DNA of 64,000 bases from Prunella strophiata (Eukaryota; Chordata; Aves; Passeriformes; Prunellidae): the NCBI GenBank assembly GCA_036583965.1, contig JAZBQD010000001.1:19194466-19258465 (forward strand), read 5' to 3'. Both the position numbers and the translations under genes were made by a program. Positions 11,221-22,150 of the stretch are shown piece by piece. The notes under the pieces were generated by a model. It was not told the DNA's origin, did not search any database, and saw only the letters and a program-made list of their open reading frames with translations. Positions within the stretch are counted from its first letter, which is position 1. Every line of letters begins with the position of its first letter.

Positions 11221-11639
11221 AGGAACTTCCTTCGAAAGTTTAATAACATAAGTATCTTCCCCCTTGGGTTGTTATCCAGGTAAGAAAATTCAGTTTTTGA
11301 GGCTGTTGGTTAAAACCTGGAGCTGGTTATCCAGCCTGAGTTCCGTGGGAAAGCCACCTCCTCTTTACTTTAATTTTTTTTCAGCTGAGCCATGACTTTT
11401 TTGGCATGGAGACATCACTGCTGGTTCTTTCCTTCCCTCTGATAACTCCAAAGCACACAGATAAGCTTTGACCCTGCCACTGGTGCCCTTTTCTGCCAAG
11501 GTTGTTGGCTGGCACGGGGAGCAGCAGTTTGTGATTAATCCAAGTGTTCATTAGAGCAGTTTATTTTCCACGGGAGCAGCACAGAGGTGGTGACTGGAGG
11601 TGGTGGCAGTGACACTGCATGAGCAGATCCCTGTCCAAG
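11221..11639. other. Non-coding sequence, no gene seen
   Basis: Single-copy sequence between the LTR and the candidate regulatory block. No gene or repeat family is recognised. Confidence 0.45.
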
Positions 11640-12700
11640 GGCTGCAGCATAATTATGGGACTGCTCTCATTTGCATATTGCCAGGATGCTGCCAGTAAAT
11701 ATTAATGGATTACTTTTTGTTCATTTAGCCTGTGTTTTTGAAAGATGCCTAAAAACAAAAAGATCATATCTGTATGTTGTTTTTTAATTTATTTTCACCT
11801 TTTTGTCTCCTTTGGAGACCCCTGGTGTATCAGCACTTTGTTTACCACAAATTAAACCTTAGCTGATTGTTTACCAGACTGAAGACCCTTGTGCATTACT
11901 CCAGCACTTTCCCTTTTTTTAATAATCACAACCTGGGATTCATTTGCAAGAGGCCCTAATCTGCATGAGAATTATACAATTAACTTTTGATTAACCGCCT
12001 AGTTCTTTTGGAAACCGCAGTGTATAGGACACTCTGCATTTAAATAATTTCCCTTAAATTGGGAGCAGGCCTTTCATTAAAGCGGCGAGTTTGACTAAAC
12101 AACAACATTTGGAGATAATCAGGGTCAAGACAATAGGCAAGGCTGCAAGGCTAGAATGTCATCTTTAAATATAACAGCTGAGATAAAGGCACCCAGATTG
12201 CGCCTTATCGAAACACAAAAAATCAAAGCTCTCTCTTGTCTGTGGCAAAATACCAGGCCCTGGTGTTTAGGGTGCCCATTGTTTGGGCCTGGAAGGTGGC
12301 AGGATTTGCATTCAGAGAGCTGGGTCTAACACACATTACATCACGTAGGGTACTTATCTCGGAGTCTGACAATAATTATCAGGAAGAATATACTCAGAAT
12401 GACTTTTTTGTGATTTTTATGCATCCCCAACACAAGGAAAGGGAGATAACGGCATTATGAAAAAGGGGAGAGTCTCCAAAGGCTCTCCCTGGAGCTGCGT
12501 TCTTCGATTAAATTTGCTATGCCACTTTGGTGTGCTGAACAAGTGGAAAGAAAGACTGTGAGGCTTTTATGGAGGGTAATAATAGTCCTGAACACAGCCC
12601 TCAGCAAAAGATAAGATCCATTGTCAAAACAAACAAAAGGAGCGGTATTAAACACCACTTGAAGAATATCTATGAGCAAAGTTTGAAATCCTTGCCTCTT
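11640..12700. promoter_or_regulatory. Candidate conserved non-coding / enhancer block
   Basis: About 1 kb without any recognisable transposon or microsatellite, flanked on both sides by repeat-rich DNA. Motifs visible are two perfect octamers ATTTGCAT (11669-11676 and 12304-12311), a RUNX-type AACCGCA (12013-12019), homeodomain-like TTAATGGATTA (11702-11712), forkhead-like GTTTAC/ACAACA strings and GATA-type AGATAA near 12114 and 12610. CpG-containing words such as 'aagcggcgag' (12080) survive in otherwise AT-rich DNA. No frame looks coding. Regulatory function is inferred from composition only: conservation could not be tested. Confidence 0.4.
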
Positions 12701-13069
12701 TTCCATACCTTGAACCTGGCTCTGTGGCGTGGCCATCTTCTCACCAGGCACCTTTGCCAGCCCAGGGGCTTCCACTGAGGCTTTTCCCCCTGTTCTGCTC
12801 TGAGGGGGTTTGTGGTGGGATCTACCCATGGTTCCAGGAAAGAGATTTAAGCCATCTCAGCCCAGGTTTGGTGTCCTTCCTATGGGGGATTTTTGGGTAT
12901 ATTTATTGCCAAAAGAGTGTTTTGTTCCTGCCGTGCCTCTGCTGAGGGTGCTGTAATAGTTTAATGCTCATTTTTCACAGGGTGATTGTGGCCTTGCACC
13001 AGAGCTCATCTCCAGGTCAGCACAGGACAGATGAGGGTGATGGACACCTCAATTGGTTTGCAAGAGCCT

Positions 13070-13331
13070 GGAGTGCCACAAAAAGGGGGAATGGCTCCCA
13101 CTGCCAGAGGGCAGGGCTGGATGGGATATTGGGAATTAGGAATTGTTCCCTGGCAGGGTGGGGAATGGATGGGACAGAATTCCCAGAGCAGCTGTGGCTG
13201 CCCCTGGATCCCTGGCAGTGCCCAGGGCCAGGCTGGACACTGGGGCTGGAGCACCTGGGACAGTGGGAGGTGTGGAACAAGATGGGTTTAAGGTCTCTTC
13301 CATCCCCAACCAATCTGGGATTCTGTGATTG
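13070..13331 (+). mobile_element. CR1 LINE 3' fragment
   Basis: Blocks include 'gggaatggctcccactgcca', 'gatgggatattgggaattag', 'ctgtggctgcccctggat', 'gggaggtgtgg', 'tttaaggtctcttccat' and 'gggattctgtgatt'. It carries the 'gggaattaggaattgttccc' variant that is also present in the copy at 38.2 kb. Confidence 0.88.
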
Positions 13332-14455
13332 TAGGAAATACATTAGAAAACACTGGAGGCATCTCTCAACATCCTCCCTCAGTCCCTTCATTCTGCCAAC
13401 ACCTCTGTAAAGGCTCAGGAGAAATTTTCCTGGGACTGTGCCTTGTGCATTCCCCAGGCTCCCAGGAGAGCTGTGGGTGCACAAACTGTGTGTTTGCAGC
13501 CAGGGCTGAGCAGGGCTGGGCTCAGCTGCTGCTCCTGCTTCTTCTGCTGCCTCCCTCCTGCTCCACAGGGCTCTCCAGGCAACTCCTGGAGCTGAATCTC
13601 AGCTCAGACCTGGGCACTGGTCAGGGAGGAAGGGCTGGAGAGGAGGGTGCTGGAGCCCAGGGAAGGGAACAATTCATTTGGCACCTCACAAAGTTCAGCC
13701 CTGACAAAGCTTTGGTGCTCCAGATCAGTATCTAGAAAGGTGTGACCCTTTCAAATCTTTGTTTCAGCTTCTCCTTTCTCCCCCAACTCTTTCTCTACTC
13801 CTTTTCCTAAGCTTTTATTGCTTCCAGGGGACCCCGTTCTTCTCCTAAACTGAATCCAGGTCTTCCTTCTGTTCCCTTCCTCCATGTTTTGCCCATTTTT
13901 CCCCCCAAGCAGGCACTGCACCTTTGTGTTACTGCATTGTTGAGTCACTCGTGGAACTCAATCCTTTATTAGAAAGTTCTCTGTGCCAATGACAGAGAAT
14001 GTCTCATAATGCACAAGCAGTCCCAAGCACTCAGGAATCAAGGTGAGCCCCCCAGATCACACCTAAAAAATAAGATTCTTAAAAGAAAAATGTAATTTGT
14101 GGCTCTGTATTTGGCTGCTGCCTTTTTTTTTTTTAAGTTTGGGAGATTTTTTAGGTTTTTTTTAGTTTAATCTTATGGGTACTTAAAAAAAAACAAACAG
14201 GCAAAGGGAAGGAATGTGAGAAGTACAAAAGCTCAGCTTTGTGAGTAATGTGAGGTATCATGGGGCTTGTGATTAAATCTGTATATAACATTTGAATGCA
14301 GCAGGAGGAGATACTTTATTTCCTGAGTAAATCAAAGTGCTCTGATATGGAATAAACTGCAAGAGTGTATTTATGGGCTCCAGGGCCTCACACCCACTCC
14401 AGGCCACAGCAGCAGCCCTGAAGTCCAAGGGTTTCTTTGATTTGGGGTCTGGGGT
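13332..14455. other. Non-coding sequence, no gene seen
   Basis: Mixed single-copy sequence with T and A homopolymer runs at about 14124-14136 and 14185-14193. No gene or repeat family recognised. Confidence 0.5.
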
Positions 14456-14907
14456 TGATGCCTTGTGAAGGCTGCCCTAGAACAGAAGCTGGACAGAGCT
14501 AAAGAATAAAGCAGGGATTTATTCAAAGGATCTCCTCCATGGATCCACCTTGGGCAGCACCAGAGCCCAGCCAGGGCTGCACCCAAGATGGTCCCAAAAT
14601 GCACAACCAGGCACGGGGTCTCTCCCTTGGATCAGTTCTGCTCCATTTGCACCTTGGAGTTCATTGTCCCATTCCAGCTTTAGCCCCTGCAGTCCCACCC
14701 TGCTTGTTTTTCTCTCCTCAGCCCACGCTGTTTGTGCTCTTGGACCTGAGATTTGGATCATTTGTCCTTGGTGCCCAGCTGGAGCAGGAATTGTTTTGTC
14801 TCCCTGCTCTGTGCACAGAGCTCACCATCCCCTGATAGTGAAGCTCAGCCCCACACACTAAAGCAGCACAGAATGTGAAAAATAGAAAAGCTAAACCTGA
14901 GGCATCA
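14456..14907 (-). mobile_element. Complete solo LTR of an avian retroelement
   Basis: On the minus strand the element starts TGATGCC at 14907 and ends GGCATCA at 14456, a perfect 7-bp terminal inverted repeat with the canonical TG...CA ends. Internally there is a U3-like segment, then an AATAAA poly-A signal on the minus strand near 14522 ('tgaataaatccctg') and an R/U5-like 'tttattctttagctctgt' segment. Total length is about 452 bases. I see no clean target-site duplication, no primer-binding site and no internal retroviral genes, so it is a solo LTR. Family naming is left open. Confidence 0.8.
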
Positions 14908-15217
14908 GGGAGGGTGGTGTTGAGGGACCTGCCAGTGCTTCCCAAGCTTTTCTCTCAGCTGATCTCACAGGATTTATGAGTGATGCCACAGCTCTGGATT
15001 CATGGAAAGATGGCAGACAAGCCTTCCAGTGACACAGACTGGCTAAAAGGGATGTCCCACACCCCAGAACAACATGCCCAGTATGCAAACTGGGGGGACT
15101 GGCTGGCACCAGTTATGGCTGGGAGATGGGCTGGGGGTTGGTCAGTGTATGCTGAGAAATTGTGTTGGGCATCACTTGTTTCTCCTGGATTTTGTTACTT
15201 CTTTATCCCTCTCCTTG
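14908..15217. other. Non-coding sequence, no gene seen
   Basis: Single-copy sequence. No recognised feature. Confidence 0.45.
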
Positions 15218-15366
15218 TAATTTCTATTATCATTATTATTATTTTCATTATTTTTATTGTAATTATTACTATTATTATTATCAATAGAATATACCATCAT
15301 ATCAATATCATTAATACTATTAATATTCTAATAATAATAGTTATAGTTGATGTTGTTGTTGTTGCT
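15218..15366. repeat. Degenerate ATT-rich low-complexity tract
   Basis: ATT/ATC/AAT words with many substitutions run for about 150 bases and end in a short TTG run ('gttgttgttgttgctg', about 15352-15367). It looks like an old decayed trinucleotide array. Confidence 0.85.
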
Positions 15367-15404
15367 GTTAAAGGAGAAGCCACTGCCTGAGCAATCTCAC
15401 ATAA

Positions 15405-15470
15405 ATCAAGGATTCACCATCCCTGGAAGTGCTCCAAACACCTCTGGCTGTGGCACTCAAGGACAAGTTT
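15405..15470 (+). mobile_element. Possible short CR1 fragment
   Basis: The string 'caccatccctggaagtgctc' followed by 'ggctgtggcactcaagga' matches the internal CR1 block that normally precedes the 3' end. Only about 65 bases are recognisable and no 3' terminus follows. Confidence 0.4.
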
Positions 15471-15984
15471 GATCAGTAAACATCTGAAGCTGCAATGGGG
15501 ACACCAGGAAACCACAGGAGGGACTCAAGACTCTGCCACCAAACAAACATCCCGTGGCAAGTGCCAGGGTGTGCTCTCTTTTTTTGGAAAGAATAGGACA
15601 AACCTGACTTTTCTTTGTGCTACCAGCATGGCTGGAATCCCAAATCAGTCTGACTGCACAGGCCTGCTCAGCTCCTTGTCTGATTTCCAGCTGTGTTCCC
15701 TGGGAAGAGCTCCTTTCTCTTCCTGCCAGCACCCAGCACCACCCAGACTTTTTGAAGATATTGGGAATGAAATCAGCCAGCTCAGACTTTTAATTGGCTC
15801 ATCTTTGTTAAATGTCTTTGCAGGATTGAAAGCACCTCTGCAAAGCTGCCAGTAGTGATTTAATGGTTATCATGAATCTTGAACACTCTTTAAACCAAAG
15901 TCCATGCCTCTAAAGCTGATGAGAAGTAATGAGAAAGGGAGAAAGAAGGGGATGATGGTGGAAAGGGTAAACAGGCCAAGAGTA
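15471..15984. other. Non-coding sequence, no gene seen
   Basis: Single-copy sequence that becomes purine-rich just before the GGAA array. No recognised gene. Confidence 0.45.
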
Positions 15985-16117
15985 GGAAGGGAAGGAAGGA
16001 AGGAAGGAAGGAAGGAAGGAAGGAAGGAAGGAAGGAAGGAAGGAAGGAAGGAAGGAAGGAAGGAAGGAAGGAAGGAAGGAAGGAAGGAAGGAAGGAAGGA
16101 AGGAAGGAAGGAAGGAA
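15985..16117. repeat. GGAA tetranucleotide array, about 33 copies
   Basis: Near-perfect GGAA units. With the TTCC array at 16192-16260 it forms a large inverted repeat separated by 74 bases. Confidence 0.97.
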
Positions 16118-16191
16118 ATGAAGGAAGAATGAGGAAGGCAGGAATTACAGGACCGTGAATGGAAGGATTTACTCTTACGTCCTACTGAATT

Positions 16192-16260
16192 CTTCCTTCC
16201 TTCCTTCCTTCCTTCCTTCCTTCCTTCCTTCCTTCCTTCCTTCCTTCCTTCCTTCCTTCC
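16192..16260. repeat. TTCC tetranucleotide array, about 17 copies
   Basis: Perfect TTCC units, the reverse complement of the array at 15985-16117. The 74-base spacer between them is mixed sequence. Confidence 0.97.
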
Positions 16261-19200
16261 TATTAAATAGAAAGGTGTTAAAACCAGCACCTTGTACAGA
16301 TAAAAACAGATGCTCACTTATGTCCTGACAGAGTGGAGAAGCCTTTGGGGGATCCTGAAAGCATCTCCAGCCTCAAGGGATGTGAGAGGTGCAGCAGGAG
16401 CCCCTCCACGAGACAGAGCCTGGCAGGCCAAGTCAGGAATTATCATCTTTAAAAATCTGTTGTAGCAAGCAGGAAGGGAAGCAGAAAACCTTGGAGGTCT
16501 GACAGCAGCTGTGGTTTACAAACAAATCTACTGAAATGGGAGTTTTCCCAGGAATTTCTGCTCTTTGCCCTGCCCTGATAACCAGGAGTGTCCTGGAGTG
16601 TCCTTTCCAGCGTGGGCAGAGCCATGTTTTGGTCTCACACTGTCTGATATTCCTTCTCCTGCTCTTGGCTGATTTATGAGCTTTCCTTTCCCCTGCCTGT
16701 GCCTGACAACAGCACCTGGGCAGGGAGCAGGGAAGAACAAGGCTCCTGCTGGGCTCCTGAGCAGCAGGAACAGATGCTCCAGCGTGGATGTGAGCCTGAG
16801 CTGCCCACTGAGCTCCTGATGCTGCTCCCAGCAAGCCAGGCAGCTCATGGGGGACAGAATTCCTGTTAATTTGATATGCTGGGAGCACCTGGATGAGGTC
16901 CCTGTTTCTGGGGGTGTGAATTTACAGTTTTAGTCTCACCCATAATACAGCATGGGGTTTATCTCCTCTGTCCCACCTTCCTGGGGCTGGGAAAGAAAGA
17001 GAGGGGTGGGAATTGGGAATGCATTGCCTTCCTGAAAGTCCAAACCTAACCTATGAACTTTCATATTTCATCTTATAAACCATCCATTGGCATCCTCTCC
17101 TAATTAGGGATTTTAAAAAAGCATATCTTGCTAATACTTGTAATATTTTTCCCAGTACTTCTCTGTTTTTGTTTTTGTTTTTTCCCAGAAAATCTTGGAG
17201 ATCTGTGGTTTAATCTAAAAATGCTTAAATTGGAATTTTCACAAGATTTTCTGCTCTTTCCCCTGAATTAATAACCAGGAATATGGGAGTTGTGTGTGGG
17301 AGAAGGCTAACAGGACTTATTCCCAGATTTTGGAATTAGCACATCCAGGCAGAAGTTCCTATTGACATAACATTTTTTACTGATAAAAATCAAAGTTTCA
17401 TGGCTACATTTACAAATAATAGCACAGATACTCATTATCTTCATATCTCTGTCAGCCAAGTCACCTTTAATTGGCTAAAATATTAAAGCTGGGTTGTCAT
17501 CACTTGTGACCACCTCATTTATAGCCCTGGATGACAGGAAAATGAGAGTATTGACAGGGCTGACAGTGAATTTGGGAAGGAAGGATGCTTAAGAGGAAAG
17601 AGCAAGACTCCAATTTTGGTCACTTTAAATTAGAATTTGCAAGGAAGAGGTGTCAACAGAGAGACAGAAAGGCAAGGCTGAATGAAAGGAGACAAACTTG
17701 GGAGCAGGGAGGTGGATCTGAGAGTCATTTGTGTAAAAACAGACATTAAATATCTGTGTGAATAAGCTGCTCCACCCTCACTGACAGGAGAAGCAGGAGG
17801 ATCTTTCATGGAATATTCTGGAGAAGAAGGTGAAGAGGATGGAAGAGGAAAATCAGACTGAAGGGGAAGAGAAACAGACACAGGAATTTCCAGAGCAGCT
17901 CATGAATCCTGGGCTTTGGTCAAAGGATGGGTACAGGCTGCTGGAATTGGGTTGGAATCCAGATAAAGATGGACAGAACTGGAGAGCTGCCCTTGATTCC
18001 CCTGAGAAAGGAGATTTTGTCAGGGCTGAATCTCAGGATTGTCCTACCTGAGCCATTCTGGGCCCTGTTTCAGGGTAACCCATGGTAAACTGTGCACTTT
18101 ATATAATGTATAATGTGGGAATAGAAGCTTCCAGCTGCTGCTCTGTGTGGGTTATTCAACCTCATCCAGCTCAGTTATTGCATGGCTCTCATAGATACCA
18201 AAAATTACATGGGGAGGGCATTTGGAGTACTCAGCAGCTTCTGAGCCATTCTCCTAGAGAATTTTGTTTATTTGTTTGCTTGTTTGGTTTGTTTTTTTTT
18301 AAGGCAAACTGTCTTTCAGAGCAGAGATGTGATGTCTGTCTTATACCAAAAATGGATCCAGGACTGACACTTCAGTCCTGCCCAAAGCGAATCTGTGTGG
18401 CCCATCACAGCAAAAAGGTGAGGGGTGAGGAATTGTTACTGCAGCTGTGCAGGTGGGGAAATGGGATGGAGAGAGGGAGAAGCTCAAGGTGACACTGAGG
18501 GTCAGGGGCAGAGCTGGAAGCAGAACCCAGGCTCTGTTACATTAATAACATCAATGGCCACCTCACCTCCTGCAGCATTACCTCAGTGAGGACCTCATTG
18601 CTAAAAACCTCTTGTGATTAATCAGGGCTGCTGGAAACAGCACTGGGCACAAGGCTCCTGCTCTGCAATCACTGCTGGTTCTCCCTCCAATTAAAGAGGA
18701 TGATTAAAGGCACTGATGGCATCAGGAAGAGCTAAGCTGGGGTTGAGCCATATTTTCTGCTCTCTCACCTTTAAACTGTCTTGGCCAGCCCTGGGAAAGG
18801 CAGAGAGCAGTGATGTATTTCTGATTGCTGCCTTTCAGCTTGGCAAAACAACTCCTAAAGCCAATTTAGAGCTGTTCCAGGACCATTGCTCGTGGTGGAG
18901 GTGCTGCCAGAGCCACTGAAGAACAGCAGATATGGAAATGAATCATTCCAGAGCATCTGTTTTGCACTGCTCCCAGTCTAGGAGGAGAGAAAAGCAAACG
19001 AGCCGGCAGGGCTGGTGCTGAGCAGAAGTTATTGGTGAGTGGCTGAATCCACAACTCTCCTTTCTTTTTGCATTGTCTTGTTTTTGACTTCCTGACTCAG
19101 AAGAGCCTCATCTCTGGCTGGCCCAGAGTGAGACCTCTCCAGTTTCAGCCCAGGAATGTTAGAGGAGAGCTCCTCATGCATTATCACATTATTTTTGCTA

Positions 19201-19794
19201 TCAGCTCGAGGAAATGGACACTTGATTCATCTTCTCCCATCTATTGATTCAATCCTCCTTTTAATTCAGCACTGGAGCAGGCTATTAGCCTCCATTCACA
19301 CTGCACTAAGATAATAGAAGCTGATAGCAGCTCTCCTGATCCATTATGGAACAGGGATAAAATAGTTTTGTTTCTGTGTGTGAGGAGCTGTCGACTCACT
19401 CTGCTGCACTCACAGCACTCTCTGTCCTCACTCCTGGATGTCTTAATGGCTTTCACCAGCTGGGGCATGGATGGAAGCAGCTCTGAAGAGCAGACACAAA
19501 GCCTTGGGCAATGCCTTTTGCCCTGGAAAGACACCCAGCCCTTTACCTGGAGCTTCCACTGAGTGTATTAAGGCTTGAGGAAAACAAACTCCATCCCTGC
19601 CATCACCATCCATCATCCCTTTCCATTTCCCAGGCTGCAAACCCCAGGAAGGTTTGTGCTGGCTGGGTCCCTCCCTACACCAGCATCCACCAAGGATTAT
19701 GCATCTGGTCCTTCAGCCCCATCCAAGCTCCAGCCCAGCTCCCTGTGTGCACAGACCATCCCCACTGATCTGAGGACTGAGAACTGCTCATTTA
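16261..19794. other. Non-coding sequence, mostly single-copy
   Basis: About 3.5 kb without a recognised transposon, exon or RNA gene. The minus-strand open frame at 16433-16888 is 151 codons long but has no domain or composition that I recognise. The stretch at 19200-19420 is repeat-free and may be regulatory, with no strong motif evidence. Confidence 0.45.
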
Positions 19795-19880
19795 TTTCAT
19801 TTTTATTTTTAATTTTTAAATTTTATGTAGATATATATATATTTATATTTTCATATATATATTTATTTGTTTATTTGTCA
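19795..19880. repeat. AT-rich low-complexity tract
   Basis: T/A-only words with TA runs at about 19832-19842 and 19853-19861, then TTTG/TTTA units to about 19878. Confidence 0.75.
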
Positions 19881-19942
19881 GTGTCAGCCTGCCTTGTCTC
19901 ACCCACACACAGCTGCTGCCTTAGGATTCTACAAGCTCCCAA

Positions 19943-20125
19943 AGTCATGGAATCACAGAAAGGTTTTTGGGGAAGGGACCTTAAATCCCATCCAGCTCCA
20001 GGGCAGGGACACCTCCCACTGTCCCAGGCTGCTCCAACCCCAATGCCCAGCCTGGCCTGGGGCACTGCCAGGGATCCAGGGGCAGCCTCAGCCTCTCTGG
20101 GAGAAATTCAAATCCTGGGCAGGTA
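19943..20125 (-). mobile_element. CR1 LINE 3' fragment
   Basis: In reverse orientation: 'catggaatcacagaaagg', 'gggaccttaaatcccatcca', 'gggacacctcccactgtccc', 'gccagggatccaggggcagc'. These are the complements of the CR1 3' end blocks. It is 5'-truncated just upstream of the 'ctgtggctgcccctgg' block. Confidence 0.9.
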
Positions 20126-21471
20126 CTCCAGAACCCTTTTCTTTCATTCACAAATCAGTGATATTCTATTAATTCTCAATTTGGGATGGTCTTCTGAAGA
20201 ATGTGCAAAGTAGAAAATGAGATACACAGAGTGGAATTTTTTTTTTAAATCTCACCCCAGACCTGCCTTTCCCTCTAACAGAGTTGCAGGTACCCATTTC
20301 CTGTCTATTTCTATTTCTCATCTAGGCTAAAATATATCAAATATTCATTACGTTGTCACCAAAAAAAAGTTTTATTTTGTGCTAGAATACACTTTAAAAA
20401 AAATTAATATAACGTGTTAAACAGTGCTGGTTCTAATTGTTGCTGCCATGGAAAAGGTGCAGCTGAATTAAATTAATCCATGGGAGACTTGTTTTGTTGT
20501 GCAGTAACTACCACTGTTCTTTGAAAGGCTGTGCTTTTTTTTTTCCCAGCTCCTTATCTGAAAAGGTTTGCCATGTCTTCATGCCAGCACTTGTCATGCT
20601 TTAGAAAAATCACAAGCAGCAAAAAGTCAGAATTGTCAGTTCAGAAGACACTGCTTGTTCCACTGGGTAAAAGCCGAGGAAGCAACGTCGGCAAACGATC
20701 TTTAGGAAGAGAAAAAAATAAAAACCCCAATGGAAGCAGCAGTGGAATGAAGATAAAAAGGGTTGCAGGCTTTATTCTCACTGAAGGTTGGCAACAGGAA
20801 AGCTGTTGGAGTAGAAGAAGAATATCTGATAGGTCATCTGTTGTGTAATGAGGAATAGAAGACAAGCGAGGAGAAGCAAGGTGATTCCAAACCTCGGAGG
20901 GATGGAAGATCTTGGGAGAGAAACATGAAAGCAATACCTTTATAAACTGACCAAATTTAATTTACTATCAACGAGCCTTGTAAGGCTGCAGGCTGACAAA
21001 ATCCATTTGTGATGCTGTGGGTAAGGCTGAAGTCAGGCATTTTTCTCCTGTGGAATAATTTTATTATGTATTCCTTTCTTTTTGGTGCAGGTTTTCTGAT
21101 TAAAAATTACCACGAGCATGTCAAATATTTCCTTGTCCTCCTGATATCTGGGCTTAGTTACCCCATAACTGATCCCACATATCCATCTTCAGTAGGCACA
21201 AGTAAAGGGGGAACAAAAGCAGGTAAATATGTTGTCATTTAAAATGCACAATTTCCTGCAAAATGTCCATATGGTTCTGCTCTGGATGTTCCATGAGAGA
21301 CACTGGAGTTGCCAGGATGCTTTGCTGCAATTTTTTCAATGCATCTTATCAAATGCATTCCTGATTTCAAGTGGGAAGTCAGGGAATGCTCTGCATGAGA
21401 TCCTGAGTGTTTTTCCTTTCATTTGTGACTCAGTGAGAGATGTGAAATGTGGATCCTTTTGCTGGGAAGAT
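20126..21471. other. Non-coding sequence, no gene seen
   Basis: AT-rich single-copy sequence. Opposed open frames at 20531-20934 have no recognised domain. Confidence 0.45.
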
Positions 21472-21610
21472 TGGGATGGGATGGGATGGGATGGGATGGG
21501 ATGGGATGGGATGGGATGGGATGGGATGGGATGGGATGGGATGGGATGGGATGGGATGGGATGGGATGGGATGGGATGGGATGGGATGGGATGGGATGGG
21601 ATGGGATGGG
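21472..21610. repeat. ATGGG pentanucleotide array, about 28 copies
   Basis: Perfect GGGAT units. The same unit occurs as a shorter array inside the CR1 at 38.3 kb. The Trp-Asp-Gly-Met frame is a translation of the repeat. Confidence 0.97.
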
Positions 21611-21749
21611 AGCAGATTTTCACTGGATAATGGGAATGGTCTCCTTGGCTGTGTGGAGAGAGAAAAATAGGTCTCACATTGACTTTCTAATTCAGTGGTG
21701 GGCACAGTGACTAAATCCTGTCAGTGTTTCTGAGGTGTGGTAGGAATTT

Positions 21750-22150
21750 AACAGGCTGGGAGAGCTGGAGCTGCTCATCCTGGAGAGGAGAAGGCTCCAG
21801 GGAGAGCTCAGAGCCCCTTGCAGGGCCTGAAGGGGCTCCAGGAGAGCTGGAGAGGGACTGGGGACAAGGGATGGAGGGACAGGACACAGGGAATGGATTT
21901 AAACTGGAAGAGGGTAGATTGGGATTGGATATTGGGAAGGAATTTTTCCCTGTGAGGGTGGGGAGGAGACTGGGCTGAAATTCCCAGAGCAGCTGTGGCT
22001 GCCCCTGGATCCCTGGCAGTGCCCAAGGCCAGGCTGGACACTGGGGCTGGGAGCACCTGGGACAGGGGAAGGTGTCCCTGCCATGGCTGGGGGTGGTAGG
22101 GGATGATTTTTAAGGTCCTTTCCAACCCAAACCTTTCCATAATTCCATGA
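21750..22150 (+). mobile_element. CR1 LINE 3' fragment
   Basis: Among the longest CR1 copies in the window. Blocks in order are 'caggctgggagagctggagc', 'gaaggctccagggagagctc', 'ctggggacaagggatgg', 'ttaaactggaagagggtaga', 'tggatattgggaaggaat', 'ctgtggctgcccctggat', 'ggtgtccctgccatggc', then 'ttaaggtcctttccaaccc' and a 'ccataattccatgag' end. Confidence 0.92.

Noticed and set aside
15904..16317. Lys-Glu-Gly-Arg and Leu-Pro-Ser-Phe repeat frames
   Set aside because: Translations of the GGAA and TTCC arrays.
16530..17285. Similar ~45-base words at about 16545 and 17230 ('tctgctcttt..ataaccagga')
   Set aside because: The similarity is short and imperfect, and flanks do not align. I cannot separate it from chance or a very old repeat.
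21229..21710. Trp-Asp-Gly-Met repeat 'protein' and its antisense
   Set aside because: Translation of the GGGAT array.
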